Assembly: GCA_048370855.1 (NCBI GenBank)
Contig: DBGEOK010000119.1
Coordinates: forward strand, 1-64,000
Length of the DNA stretch: 64,000 nt
Reading direction: 5' to 3'
DNA from: Limiplasma sp048370855
GTDB lineage: Bacteria; Bacillota; Clostridia; Christensenellales; Aristaeellaceae
Positions 42,808 to 50,334 of this stretch are shown here, piece by piece. Under the pieces are notes generated by a model that was not told the origin of the DNA, made no database searches, and worked only from the letters and a program-made list of their open reading frames with translations. Numbering within the stretch: the first letter of the stretch is position 1; every line of letters starts with the position of its first letter. The translations under genes were made by a program, and so were the position numbers.

Positions 42808-42949
42808 AAGATCCTTCCTTTCCATGGCCGCGGGCCGCTGTTATGGCCGGTTGCGGTTCGGGTCGGCATGCTTGACTGTAAATCTTCGCCATGACCATGA
42901 ATAACGAGTCTGCTTGAAGCGCGTATTTTATGAGATCGCTTGTCTTTTT

Positions 42950-43174
42950 TTACGGAAGTCCGCTTTCCGGGCCGGGCGCGCTCATTAGCATGAAGCTGAA
43001 TCCAACGGCTTCATAGTTCCGCCGCTGAAGGCGGTCGTTCGGCGCCAGCCGTCCGTATGGTGATAACGATCCAAACCCCAATCCACCGCTTTGCATGCCG
43101 CGCGCTCTGGCGGCATTTTTATCCCAGCTTTCTCCCGCGCCGTTTAAGCGCTCTATAAACTTTCTATTCGACAT
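42950..43174 (-). CDS. Hypothetical 74-residue protein near the right end of the element
   Basis: I do not recognise this protein. It is basic at the start (SNRKFIERLNGAGESWDKNA), Gly/Leu-rich in the middle and hydrophobic near the end (VGFSFMLMSAPG). Only a poor AAGAGAAT site precedes the ATG. It could be the degraded tail of a longer gene or a false frame. Confidence 0.3.
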   Translation of the reverse strand: MSNRKFIERLNGAGESWDKNAARARGMQSGGLGFGSLSPYGRLAPNDRLQRRNYEAVGFSFMLMSAPGPESGLP

Positions 43175-43395
43175 TTAACGAAGATTCTCTTGCTTTTTAA
43201 ACTGGAAAAATGTCCGCCCAATGGGGCGGCGTCAAAGACTCCAAAACGGGATTTGACCCGCTCTCCTTGCCTTGCGGGGGCCTGACCGGCCCTGCCAACG
43301 CGATCCAAAACGGCGGACAACGCCCTTCCCTTTCGCTTCTAAACGAAAGACGCCTTGTGTGGCTCTGTAAGATGGTGCTTGACGCGATCTACCTT

Positions 43396-43427
43396 TGCTT
43401 TCCTTGTCACACCGGCGCTACTGGGCC
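43396..43427. other. attR: element arm plus 18-bp core
   Basis: Element arm TGCTTTCCTT (43396-43405), spacer GTCA, then the core CACCGGCGCTACTGGGCC (43410-43427), identical to attL. The core continues directly into collagen triplets in the same reading phase. Confidence 0.78.
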
Positions 43428-44637
43428 GACCGGCCCCACCGGCGCGACCGGAGCCACCGGCGCGCAGGGACCGCAGGGCGCAGCGGGAGCCACGGGCGCA
43501 ACCGGCCCTACGGGCGCGACCGGAGCCACCGGTGCGCAGGGGCCGCAGGGCGCAGCGGGAGCCACGGGCGCAACCGGACCCGCCGGTGCGACCGGAGCCA
43601 CCGGCGCGCAGGGACCGCAGGGCGTAGCGGGTGCCACCGGCGCAACCGGCCCCGCCGGCGCGACCGGAGCCACCGGAGCGCAGGGACCGCAGGGCGCAGC
43701 GGGAGCCACAGGCACAACCGGCCCCGCCGGCGCAACCGGAGCCACCGGCGCGCAGGGGCCGCAGGGCGCAGCGGGAGCCACGGGCGCAACCGGCCCCGCC
43801 GGCGCAACCGGAGCCACCGGAGCGCAGGGGCCGCAGGGCGCAGCGGGAGCCACGGGCGCAACCGGCCCCGCCGGCGCAGCGGGAGCCACGGGCGCAACCG
43901 GCCCCACGGGCGCGACCGGAGTTGCCGGCGTGCAGGGACCACAGGGCGTAGCGGGTGCCACCGGCGCAACCGGCCCCGCCGGTGCGACCGGAGTTGCCGG
44001 CGCGCAGGGACCGCAGGGCATAGCCGGCCCTACCGGCCCCACTGGCCCAACGGGTCCCACTGGTCCGACCGGTCCCACCGGACCGGCGGCTACGGTCGCC
44101 GTGCGCAATGTGACCACCGGCGAACCCGGCACCAACGCCTCTATCACGAACGCGGGAACCGGCGGCGCGGCGGTCTTGGATTTCGTCATCCCGAGGGGGG
44201 ACACCGGCCCGGAACGAGTTCCCGACGTTTTGATTGCCGCCAATCCCACCGCGCAGATTACGACGGCCGGCGCTGCCCTGGCGTACAGCGGAACGCCCCT
44301 GGCCTCGGGGACGGCGGCGAACCATGCAAACGGGACCGCCGACGTGGTCATTACGGCGCCGGGTATCTATCAGGCTTCGTTCCACACCGCGGCGGCCGCC
44401 GGCGCAAGCGTGCCGGCTACGCTGTCCGCCCAGCTTACGGTGAACGGCATAGCCATTGGCGGCGCGGTTTCCAGCCACAGGTTTACGGCTGCTGATGAAG
44501 GAGCCAATCTCTCCTTCGACGCGCCGTTCCTGGCGTCGGTCAACCCTACCACGGTACGGGTAACGGTTGACCAGTCGGGAATCACCCTCGCCAACACGGC
44601 CTTAACCGTCATGAGGCTGGGACCTGACGCTCCGTAA
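43410..44637 (+). pseudogene. Collagen-like (BclA-type) gene, 3' portion, separated from its start
   Basis: About 409 codons without a native start. An open frame reaches back to ATG 43210 through element DNA, but no ribosome site is seen, so independent translation is doubtful. Gly-X-Y triplets (GATGATGAQGPQGAAGATG type) run from 43411 to about 44090. A C-terminal domain follows (VRNVTTGEPGTNASITNAG, VLDFVIPRGD, then a beta-rich segment to LTVMRLG) that resembles BclA trimerising heads. Joined to the 5' part at the core it gives one 541-residue frame. I annotate it as a reversible interruption, not necessarily a dead gene. Confidence 0.75.
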
Positions 44638-44674
44638 CGCGAAATTCCCGGCCCAAAGGACGGAGGGGGCCGAA

Positions 44675-44770
44675 ACGCAAGGGATCGTTGGAAGGCGCGG
44701 CCTCTCAAGCCCGTCGTCTAAGGACCTTGCCTTTAAAAACCCCGTGCTTGGACCGCGAATGCGGCCCAAG
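44675..44770 (+). repeat. Dispersed intergenic repeat family B, copy 3 (diverged)
   Basis: Follows the collagen gene. It keeps CCTCTCAAGCCC, AAGGACCTTGCCTTT, AACCCCGTG and CTTGGACCGCGAATGCGGCCCAAG in the order of copy 1. Confidence 0.5.
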
Positions 44771-44845
44771 CACGGGTCGGCGTGGCAAAAAAATCCCGCG
44801 TCCTTTTTTGCCGATACGGGTTCTATGAGCGCCGTAGACGCAGGA

Positions 44846-44996
44846 CGTCGAAAAATCCGTCTGTCGGCGGTTTTTTCCGCCGAGGATTTTCTGAAATGTT
44901 TCGTCCGGGCCGAAGCTCTCCGTAACCCGACCATGAAATGCGATTCCCTTTGGAGGAGGCGCGGCCCCTCCGCCCCTCCCCCAAGGGGTTGACGAA
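44846..44996 (-). repeat. Dispersed intergenic repeat family A, copy 3 (inverted)
   Basis: Read on the minus strand it shows TCGTCAACCCC, a GGAGGGGCCGCGCCTCC block, a shortened ATTTCATGG and CCTCGGCGGAAAAAACCGCCGA...TTTTTCGACG. It lies between the collagen and glycosyltransferase genes. Confidence 0.65.
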
Positions 44997-45110
44997 AGAG
45001 AACGGCGGCCTTGCGGCGCCGGAAACGAGCGCCAGCCCGGTTGGCTGTTTCTGAAAGCGTGAAACGAAAACGCGGCGCGGATGGAAAGCGGGCGACGATC
45101 GAGATGGCGA
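44996..45110 (+). repeat. Intergenic repeat family C, diverged copy
   Basis: GCGGCGCCGGAAACGAGCGCCAGCCC... and GGCTGTTTCTGAAAGCGTGAAACGA, ending in GGGCGACGATCGAGATGG, parallels the units at 890-1255. It occupies the leader of the glycosyltransferase gene. Confidence 0.55.
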
Positions 45111-45208
45111 AGAGGCCCATGTCGGGGTTATCGGTGGGAAAACGCGATCGTCTTTCGTTCTTCGCGCCATGGCCCCTTCCGTTTGCTTCTTATAAAGGAG
45201 GCGGTAGA

Positions 45209-46294
45209 ATGATAACGGTCAGCCTGTGCATGATTGTCAAGAATGAGGAGCGGCATCTGGCGCGCTGCCTGGAATCCGTCCGGGATCTGGCGGATGAGAT
45301 CGTGATTGTGGACACCGGAAGCACCGACGGAACCAAGGAAATAGCGGGACGGTACACAGATCGGGTTTATGATTTTCCCTGGAGGGATGATTTTGCCGCC
45401 GCCCGCAACGCCGCCTTTGACAAAGGCACAATGGAATACCTGATGTGGCTGGATGCCGACGACGTGCTGGAGGAGCCGGACAGGCAACGCTTCGCGGCGC
45501 TGAAACGGGAGCTCAGCCCAGATGTCGACGTAGTGATGATGCGCTATCACACAGCCTTTGACGAGCGGGGCGAGCCCACGTTTACCTATTTTCGGGAGCG
45601 CCTGATCCGGCGTGAGGCGGGCCTGAGATGGGAAGGCGCGGTCCATGAAAGCATCGCGGCGACAGGCAAGGTGGCGTGGTGGGAAGCCGCGGTTTCCCAC
45701 CGCAAGGACGGGCTTGGGGACCCGGACCGTAACCTTCGGATTTACGAGGGCTTGCTGAAGGCGGGAAAGGTTCTTTCCCCTCGGGAACAGTTTTATTACG
45801 CTCGGGAACTTACGTATCACGGCCGGGATGAGGAAGCGGCGGAATGGCTGAGCCGTTTTTTGGATGAAGGGCGGGGCTGGATTGAAAACGTGCTTCAGGC
45901 CTGCCGAGACCTTGCGGGCTGCTTGGAGCGCCTGCAACGGGAGGAGGAGGCGTTCGCGGCGCTGACGAGGGCGCTGCGCTACGGCCCGCCCCGCGCCGAG
46001 CTGTGCTGCGAGCTGGGCCGGTTTTTTTTCCGGCATGAGGAATGGGCTTCCGCCGCTTACTGGTATCAGCGGGCGCTGGATTGCCCCGGAGAAGAACCCG
46101 CGGGCGCATTCGTGCAGCCGGAATGCCGGGGATATATCCCTCTGATGCAGCTATGCGTCTGCTCCTACCGTCTGGGGGACCTGCGGGGGGCGGTCGGGTA
46201 CAACGAGCGGGCGGGCAGGCTGAAGCCTGAAAGCGCCGCGTTCCGCTCCAACCAGGCGTTTTTCCGCGCCCAAACGAACGCCGCCGGGAAATAG
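45209..46294 (+). CDS. GT2-family glycosyltransferase with TPR-like C-terminus
   Basis: A 361-residue cytoplasmic glycosyltransferase. The GT-A fold starts at once (MITVSLCMIVKNEERHLARCLESV), with DEIVIVDTGSTDGT and the metal-binding WLDADDVL. The C-terminal 150 residues form helical repeats (about 190-355) of TPR type. AAAGGAGGCGG precedes the ATG at 45209. It directly follows the collagen-like gene. In Clostridioides difficile bclA1 is likewise next to a spore glycosyltransferase gene (sgtA), so glycosylation of the collagen-like protein is a reasonable inference. Confidence 0.88.
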   Translation: MITVSLCMIVKNEERHLARCLESVRDLADEIVIVDTGSTDGTKEIAGRYTDRVYDFPWRDDFAAARNAAFDKGTMEYLMWLDADDVLEEPDRQRFAALKRELSPDVDVVMMRYHTAFDERGEPTFTYFRERLIRREAGLRWEGAVHESIAATGKVAWWEAAVSHRKDGLGDPDRNLRIYEGLLKAGKVLSPREQFYYARELTYHGRDEEAAEWLSRFLDEGRGWIENVLQACRDLAGCLERLQREEEAFAALTRALRYGPPRAELCCELGRFFFRHEEWASAAYWYQRALDCPGEEPAGAFVQPECRGYIPLMQLCVCSYRLGDLRGAVGYNERAGRLKPESAAFRSNQAFFRAQTNAAGK

Positions 46295-46321
46295 GCACGC
46301 TGGCACACGGCTGGTTCAGGC

Positions 46322-46365
46322 CGTCAAAAGAGCGCCCGACGGCGAGCTTTCCGCCGAAACGGGCA
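46322..46365 (-). repeat. Repeat family A fragment
   Basis: On the minus strand TCGGCGGAAAGCTCGCCG...GGGCGCTCTTTTGACGG matches the right end of family A. The rest of the 46295-46631 gap shows no gene. Confidence 0.4.
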
Positions 46366-46631
46366 TTCCGCGCGCCTGGGGCGCTGCCGGGAAAATCCGC
46401 AAGGGAATCTTTCTACGCAAGGCTTCCGACTCCATCTGAAACGAGGATTTGAGGGCGCCAAAAGCGATCCCGCGCAGGCACGGGTCGAACCGCTTTGGAG
46501 GTTTCAAGGCATTTTACGCACAGGCGGAGAGGAGACGGAGGGAGGCCGTTACCCCACTCCTTTAAAAGAGCTTCTTAAACAGCCCCTCATAGGCTGCGGC
46601 GCAAAGAACGGAAGACGATGGGGTTTCCTGC

Positions 46632-46724
46632 TTGGGCCGTGAGCGCGGCCCCAAAAAGGGATTCCTGAGGGCGAAGCCCTTAGGCGGCGGGCCGGGAGGG
46701 ACGCCTCCCAACGTCCCTTCGCGC
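46632..46724 (-). repeat. Dispersed intergenic repeat family B, copy 4 (inverted)
   Basis: Nearly full length. On the minus strand it shows AAGGGACGTTGGGAGGC, CCGCCTAAGGGCTTCGCCCT, AGGAATCCCTTTTTGGGGCC and GCGCTCACGGCCCAA. It lies upstream of the histidine kinase gene. Confidence 0.7.
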
Positions 46725-46886
46725 CTAAACCCCAGCCTGCGGCCGGTTTCATTCACCGTTTGACATTCGCCCGCGCAGAGGCTAAAATAGGAAGCGGCCA
46801 AACGGCGCAGCGCGCCCTTGGTCGCGTTTTTGCCCTTTCTATGCGGAAGGAAAAATACAAACGCCAAAGAAAGAAGTATAAGCGTG

Positions 46887-49499
46887 ATGAGTAAGGACGG
46901 CGTCAAAAAGCGGGTTCCGTGGTTTCAGGTATGGGGTTGGGCAGTTTGCTTGCTGATCGTCGCCTTCCTGCTCATCAGCGTTTCCTTTGTTCAGGAAATG
47001 AACGCCATGACCAATCGGATTTACGAGCATCCCTACACGGTGTCCAACGAAGCCAGGAGCATGCGCTCCCGGCTTTTGGACATGAAGCTGTTCGCCCAGA
47101 CGGTGCTGCTGGACGAGAATACCTCGAGCGAGGAATTTTTCGGGAAGCGCTATGAGGTGCAGGAGGCGTCCATCGCCGTGATTAACGAGCGATACCTCGG
47201 CCCGAGGGAGGATCTCGAGCGGCTGAGGGCGGCCTTTGACGGGCTGAAGAAGGCCCAGGAGGAAGCGGTCGCGTATCAAGCCGCCCATACGCCGGAGGAA
47301 ACGGTGGAATATGCCGCCTCCGCGGTCGCCCCGAAGTACGACGAGGTGGATCAATGCCTGCTGAACATCATCGCCTTCGCGGACAGCAAGGTCAAAGCCT
47401 TGGAAAACGACGTTTCCGGGGCGGCGCGGCGGGCCTTGCTGACGTTTCTTTTGCTGGTGCTTCTCATCGTGGGCTTTTCCCTCATGTTCTGGCAGCGTGA
47501 AAAGAAGAGCAACCGCGAGATCCGGTATCGGGAAGCCCTTTTCAACGTGCTGGCCTCCAATATCGACGATGTTTTTTACATCTACAATCTGACGCAAGGC
47601 AAGATGGAATTTGTCAGCGCTAACCATGACCGCGTGCTGGGCCATCCGCTGGAGCTGGAAGCCGTAGACTGGAAGGGCTGGCTGGCCCGTGTGCCGCACG
47701 GGGAGAGGGAACGGCTTGCCAAGCTGCTCGAGGGCGAGGAAATCACAGAAAACCAGAGCTTCGAGTTTCAAGATACCTCGGGCGCGATGGAAAGGCATAT
47801 GAGGATGCGCGTGTACCCGGAGCTGGAGAAGGGGAGGGCGCTGCGCTACATCGTGTGCCTCACCGATATCACCAAGGAGCTGGAGGCGCAGCAAAACCTC
47901 CGCAACGCCCTCGCCCTGGCCCAGAAGGCGAACGCGGCCAAGAGCGAGTTCCTCTCGCGCATGAGCCATGAAATCCGCACCCCCATGAACGCGATTATCG
48001 GCATGACCACCATCGCGGCCGCTTATATCAACGACCGCGCCAAGGTGGAAAGGTGCCTTGGCAAGATCAGCTTTTCTTCCAAGCATTTGATGTCGCTGAT
48101 TAACGACGTGCTGGATATGTCCAAAATCGAGGAGGGCAAGCTGAGCATCGTCCACGAGCCGTTTTACCTGAGCCAGCTTGTGGATTCAATCCTGACGATT
48201 GTTTACCCGCAGGCGGAGGCGCGGAAAATTTCCTTTACGGTTCCCCTGGCGGGCGTGACGGAGGAGCATTTGGTGGGAGACACCCTTCGTTTGCGGCAGA
48301 TCCTGCTCAACCTCCTGTCCAACGCCCTGAAGTTCACGCCGGAGGGCGGAAAAATCCGCCTGGAGATCCAGCAGGTGAATAAAGCTCGGGACCGGGTTCG
48401 CCTTCGCTTTACGGTAAGCGACACGGGCATCGGCATGAACGAGGAGTTCATGTCCCGCATTTTCAAGCCCTTCGAACAGGCGGACGCGTCCACGTCCCAA
48501 AACTATGGCGGCACCGGGCTGGGGCTGTCCATCACGCACAACCTGGTTTCGCTGATGGGCGGGGTGATCCGGGTGGAGAGCAAGCCGGGCGAGGGAACCG
48601 CCTTCATTGTGGAGCTGGACATGGATACTGTGCCTGACGAGACCGCGAGGGATCGCCGGGCCCCGGAGTTTGAAAGCCTGAAGGTATTGGTGGCGGACGA
48701 CGAGCCGGACGCTTGCGAGCACACGGCCCTTCTGCTGGACGGGATGGGGATTAACGCCCAATGGGTGCTTACCGGGACCGAGGCGATTGAAAAAACGCAG
48801 GAAGCCCACGAGCGGGGAATGGATTTTGACGTCTGCTTTATCGACTGGAAGATGCCGGATATCGACGGGATTGAAACCACCCGCCGGATTCGGGAATTCG
48901 TGGGGCCCGACACCCTCATCATCATCATCACGGCTTACGACTGGGAGAGCATTGAAGCGGAGGCGCGCTCCGCCGGCGCAAACTATTTCCTGTCCAAGCC
49001 GCTGTTCGCCTCGACCCTGTACGACGCGCTGACGCTGATTGCCAGGCCCGCCCGTCAAAGCATCGTTAAGGCTGCCGCGAAAGCGATGCCGGCGCTGTCG
49101 GGCCGGCGGGTGCTTCTGGCGGAGGACAACGACCTGAACCGGGAAATCGCGGTGGAAATACTGCAAATGATGGGGGTCATTACCGAATGCGCCGAAAACG
49201 GCCGGGAGGCGGTCGGGCTGTTCGAGGCGTCCGCCCCGGGGTATTTCGACGCGATCCTCATGGATATCCAGATGCCCGTGATGGACGGATACGAGGCGAC
49301 GAAGGCCATCCGGCGTTCCGCGCATGCCGACGCGAAGACGGTTCCAATTTTAGCGATGACCGCCAACGCCTTTCATGAGGACGTGGTTAACGCCCTGGCG
49401 GCCGGCATGGACGACCACATCGCCAAGCCTATCGACCCGGACCACCTTTGCAAGGCCCTGCTGGCCCGCTTGGCCGGCAAGGCCGATACGCTCGGGTAA
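46887..49499 (+). CDS. Hybrid sensor histidine kinase with two receiver domains
   Basis: An 870-residue membrane kinase. TM1 (about 11-36) and TM2 (about 185-207) flank an extracellular helical sensor. A PAS-like domain (about 220-335) follows. HisKA has the phosphorylated His near 361 (SHEIRTPMNAIIGM), and the ATPase domain has N-box LLNLLSNALKFTPEGG, DTGIGM and GGTGLGLSI. Two receiver domains have Asp 653 (CFIDWKMPD) and Asp 793 (ILMDIQMPVMDG). No output or DNA-binding domain and no cognate regulator lies nearby. The start is uncertain: ATG 46887 has only a weak AAAGAAG site, but it places TM1 normally. Confidence 0.92.
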   Translation: MSKDGVKKRVPWFQVWGWAVCLLIVAFLLISVSFVQEMNAMTNRIYEHPYTVSNEARSMRSRLLDMKLFAQTVLLDENTSSEEFFGKRYEVQEASIAVINERYLGPREDLERLRAAFDGLKKAQEEAVAYQAAHTPEETVEYAASAVAPKYDEVDQCLLNIIAFADSKVKALENDVSGAARRALLTFLLLVLLIVGFSLMFWQREKKSNREIRYREALFNVLASNIDDVFYIYNLTQGKMEFVSANHDRVLGHPLELEAVDWKGWLARVPHGERERLAKLLEGEEITENQSFEFQDTSGAMERHMRMRVYPELEKGRALRYIVCLTDITKELEAQQNLRNALALAQKANAAKSEFLSRMSHEIRTPMNAIIGMTTIAAAYINDRAKVERCLGKISFSSKHLMSLINDVLDMSKIEEGKLSIVHEPFYLSQLVDSILTIVYPQAEARKISFTVPLAGVTEEHLVGDTLRLRQILLNLLSNALKFTPEGGKIRLEIQQVNKARDRVRLRFTVSDTGIGMNEEFMSRIFKPFEQADASTSQNYGGTGLGLSITHNLVSLMGGVIRVESKPGEGTAFIVELDMDTVPDETARDRRAPEFESLKVLVADDEPDACEHTALLLDGMGINAQWVLTGTEAIEKTQEAHERGMDFDVCFIDWKMPDIDGIETTRRIREFVGPDTLIIIITAYDWESIEAEARSAGANYFLSKPLFASTLYDALTLIARPARQSIVKAAAKAMPALSGRRVLLAEDNDLNREIAVEILQMMGVITECAENGREAVGLFEASAPGYFDAILMDIQMPVMDGYEATKAIRRSAHADAKTVPILAMTANAFHEDVVNALAAGMDDHIAKPIDPDHLCKALLARLAGKADTLG

Positions 49500-49604
49500 A
49501 GGAGCCGAAGCGCGCGGTTTTCCGTCGGGCGCGCAAAGCGAGGGATGAAAAAAGGGAGCGAACGTGCCGGTAGGCAATGTTCGCTCCCTCGATTTGTATC
49601 AGGA

Positions 49605-49883
49605 TTACGCCTGACGATGCGCGGCGAAGCACTCGCTGCAATAGATGGGACGGTCGCTCTTGGGAATGAAGGGCACCGTCGTGGGAGCGCCGCAGGCGGC
49701 GCAGGTCGTTTCATACATCTCACGCGGGGCGGAAGCGCGGTTTGCCTTGCGGGCGGAGCGGCACTCCTTGCAGCGGGTGGGCTCGTTCTGGAAGCCTTTC
49801 TCAGCGTAGAACTCCTGCTCACCGGCGGTAAACACAAATTCAGCGCCACAGTCGCGGCACACCAACGTCTTGTCTTCGTACAT
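49605..49883 (-). CDS. CxxC zinc-ribbon protein
   Basis: A 92-residue cytoplasmic protein with two treble/ribbon units. The first has CRDCGAEF...CKECR (residues 9-42), and the second has CAACGAPTTVPF...YCSECF (about 60-87). The FTAGEQEFYAEKGFQNEPTRCKECR signature is typical of a widespread small Clostridia family of unknown function. It is preceded by a long, structured leader with its own promoter (see 49905-50125). TCGGAGGATACC supports the ATG at 49883. Confidence 0.88.
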   Translation of the reverse strand: MYEDKTLVCRDCGAEFVFTAGEQEFYAEKGFQNEPTRCKECRSARKANRASAPREMYETTCAACGAPTTVPFIPKSDRPIYCSECFAAHRQA

Positions 49884-49904
49884 GATAGGGTATCCTCCGA
49901 TTCA

Positions 49905-50125
49905 ATGAATTGTGCACCCGGCTGACCTGGTCTTTTCCCCCACACTCGCCGACGGGAGGGTCTGCTCATCGCTTTCGCGCCCTACTCGCCCTCTCTCGCC
50001 GCGTAGCGGCGGTCGGACTTACCTCTAGAACGCGCCATGCTCACCGGAGCTTTGCCCGGCTTACGTGGACCGCTTTGCCCGCGTCTGGCATCGGCTTGCA
50101 ACCACAGACCCGGATGCAACGAAAT
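49905..50125 (-). ncRNA. Candidate structured RNA leading into the zinc-ribbon gene
   Basis: About 210 nt of GC-rich, gene-free minus-strand DNA. A TATAAT box (50127-50132, minus strand) would start transcription near 50120. The transcript contains several stable hairpins, for example CCGCCGCTACGCGGCG, a GCGCGAAAGCG tetraloop and GCCGGGCAAAGCTCCGG. A purine run GGGGGAAAAGACCAGG lies near its 3' end. Size and setting suggest a conserved RNA such as the raiA motif, but I cannot confirm a class by eye. Confidence 0.45.
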
Positions 50126-50190
50126 CATTATAGACCTTGTCAGGGAAAAAAACAAGCGAATTTTGCGTGTATCTATCCAGAGTTTGTTAG

Positions 50191-50210
50191 TTACATCTAT
50201 TTAGATGTAA
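50191..50210. other. Perfect 9-bp palindrome between divergent promoters
   Basis: TTACATCTA-TT-TAGATGTAA lies between the leader-RNA promoter and the Na/Pi promoter. It could be an operator. Confidence 0.4.
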
Positions 50211-50230
50211 AAGTTGGCAAGAAGCGTTCT

Positions 50231-50259
50231 TTGACAAGGCCGGGGTACTATGGTATGCT
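50231..50259 (+). promoter_or_regulatory. Promoter of the Na/Pi symporter gene
   Basis: TTGACA (50231-50236), a 17-bp spacer and TATGCT (50254-50259). Confidence 0.75.
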
Positions 50260-50334
50260 GGCAGAGTGTAAAATGGGTAAGAATAGGGATTGCGCGCGCA
50301 ACGGACGCGCGCCGCATGCACAGGAGGATTGCGC

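Larger units (their letters stand above)
23123..43409. mobile_element. 20.3-kb serine-recombinase integrative element inserted in a collagen-like gene
   Basis: Bounded by 18-bp direct repeats inside two halves of one collagen-like gene that fuse in frame on excision. The large serine recombinase is at the left end with its stop codon next to the core, as in many integrase-encoded islands. The cargo is a sugar uptake and catabolism operon with its regulator and exporter. By eye its base composition is less GC-rich than the flanks, clearest around 41000-43000. No conjugation, phage structural or replication genes are seen, so it is either a minimal island or a domesticated skin-like element. 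Confidence 0.8.

Noticed and set aside
43210..43409. Native N-terminus for the downstream collagen-like frame
   Set aside because: No ribosome site at ATG 43210 or at later ATGs, and the sequence lacks signal or collagen features; it reads as element DNA that happens to be open.
23105..43427. The 18-bp identity as chance similarity of two collagen genes
   Set aside because: The codon choice GCT-ACT-GGG is unusual for the 3' half, identity is exact, the frames join, and the element arms are symmetric. Chance is possible but unlikely.
43430..44090. Regular short repeats resembling a CRISPR or minisatellite array
   Set aside because: The period is a multiple of 9 bases and keeps the reading frame as collagen triplets; there are no spacers.
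43407..44351. Long Pro/Val-rich frame on the minus strand of the collagen region
   Set aside because: It is the reverse reading of Gly-X-Y codons; the plus strand encodes recognisable collagen triplets and a BclA-like head.
46480..46510. Sequence GGGTCGAACC reminiscent of a tRNA T arm
   Set aside because: No acceptor, D or anticodon stems can be folded around it.
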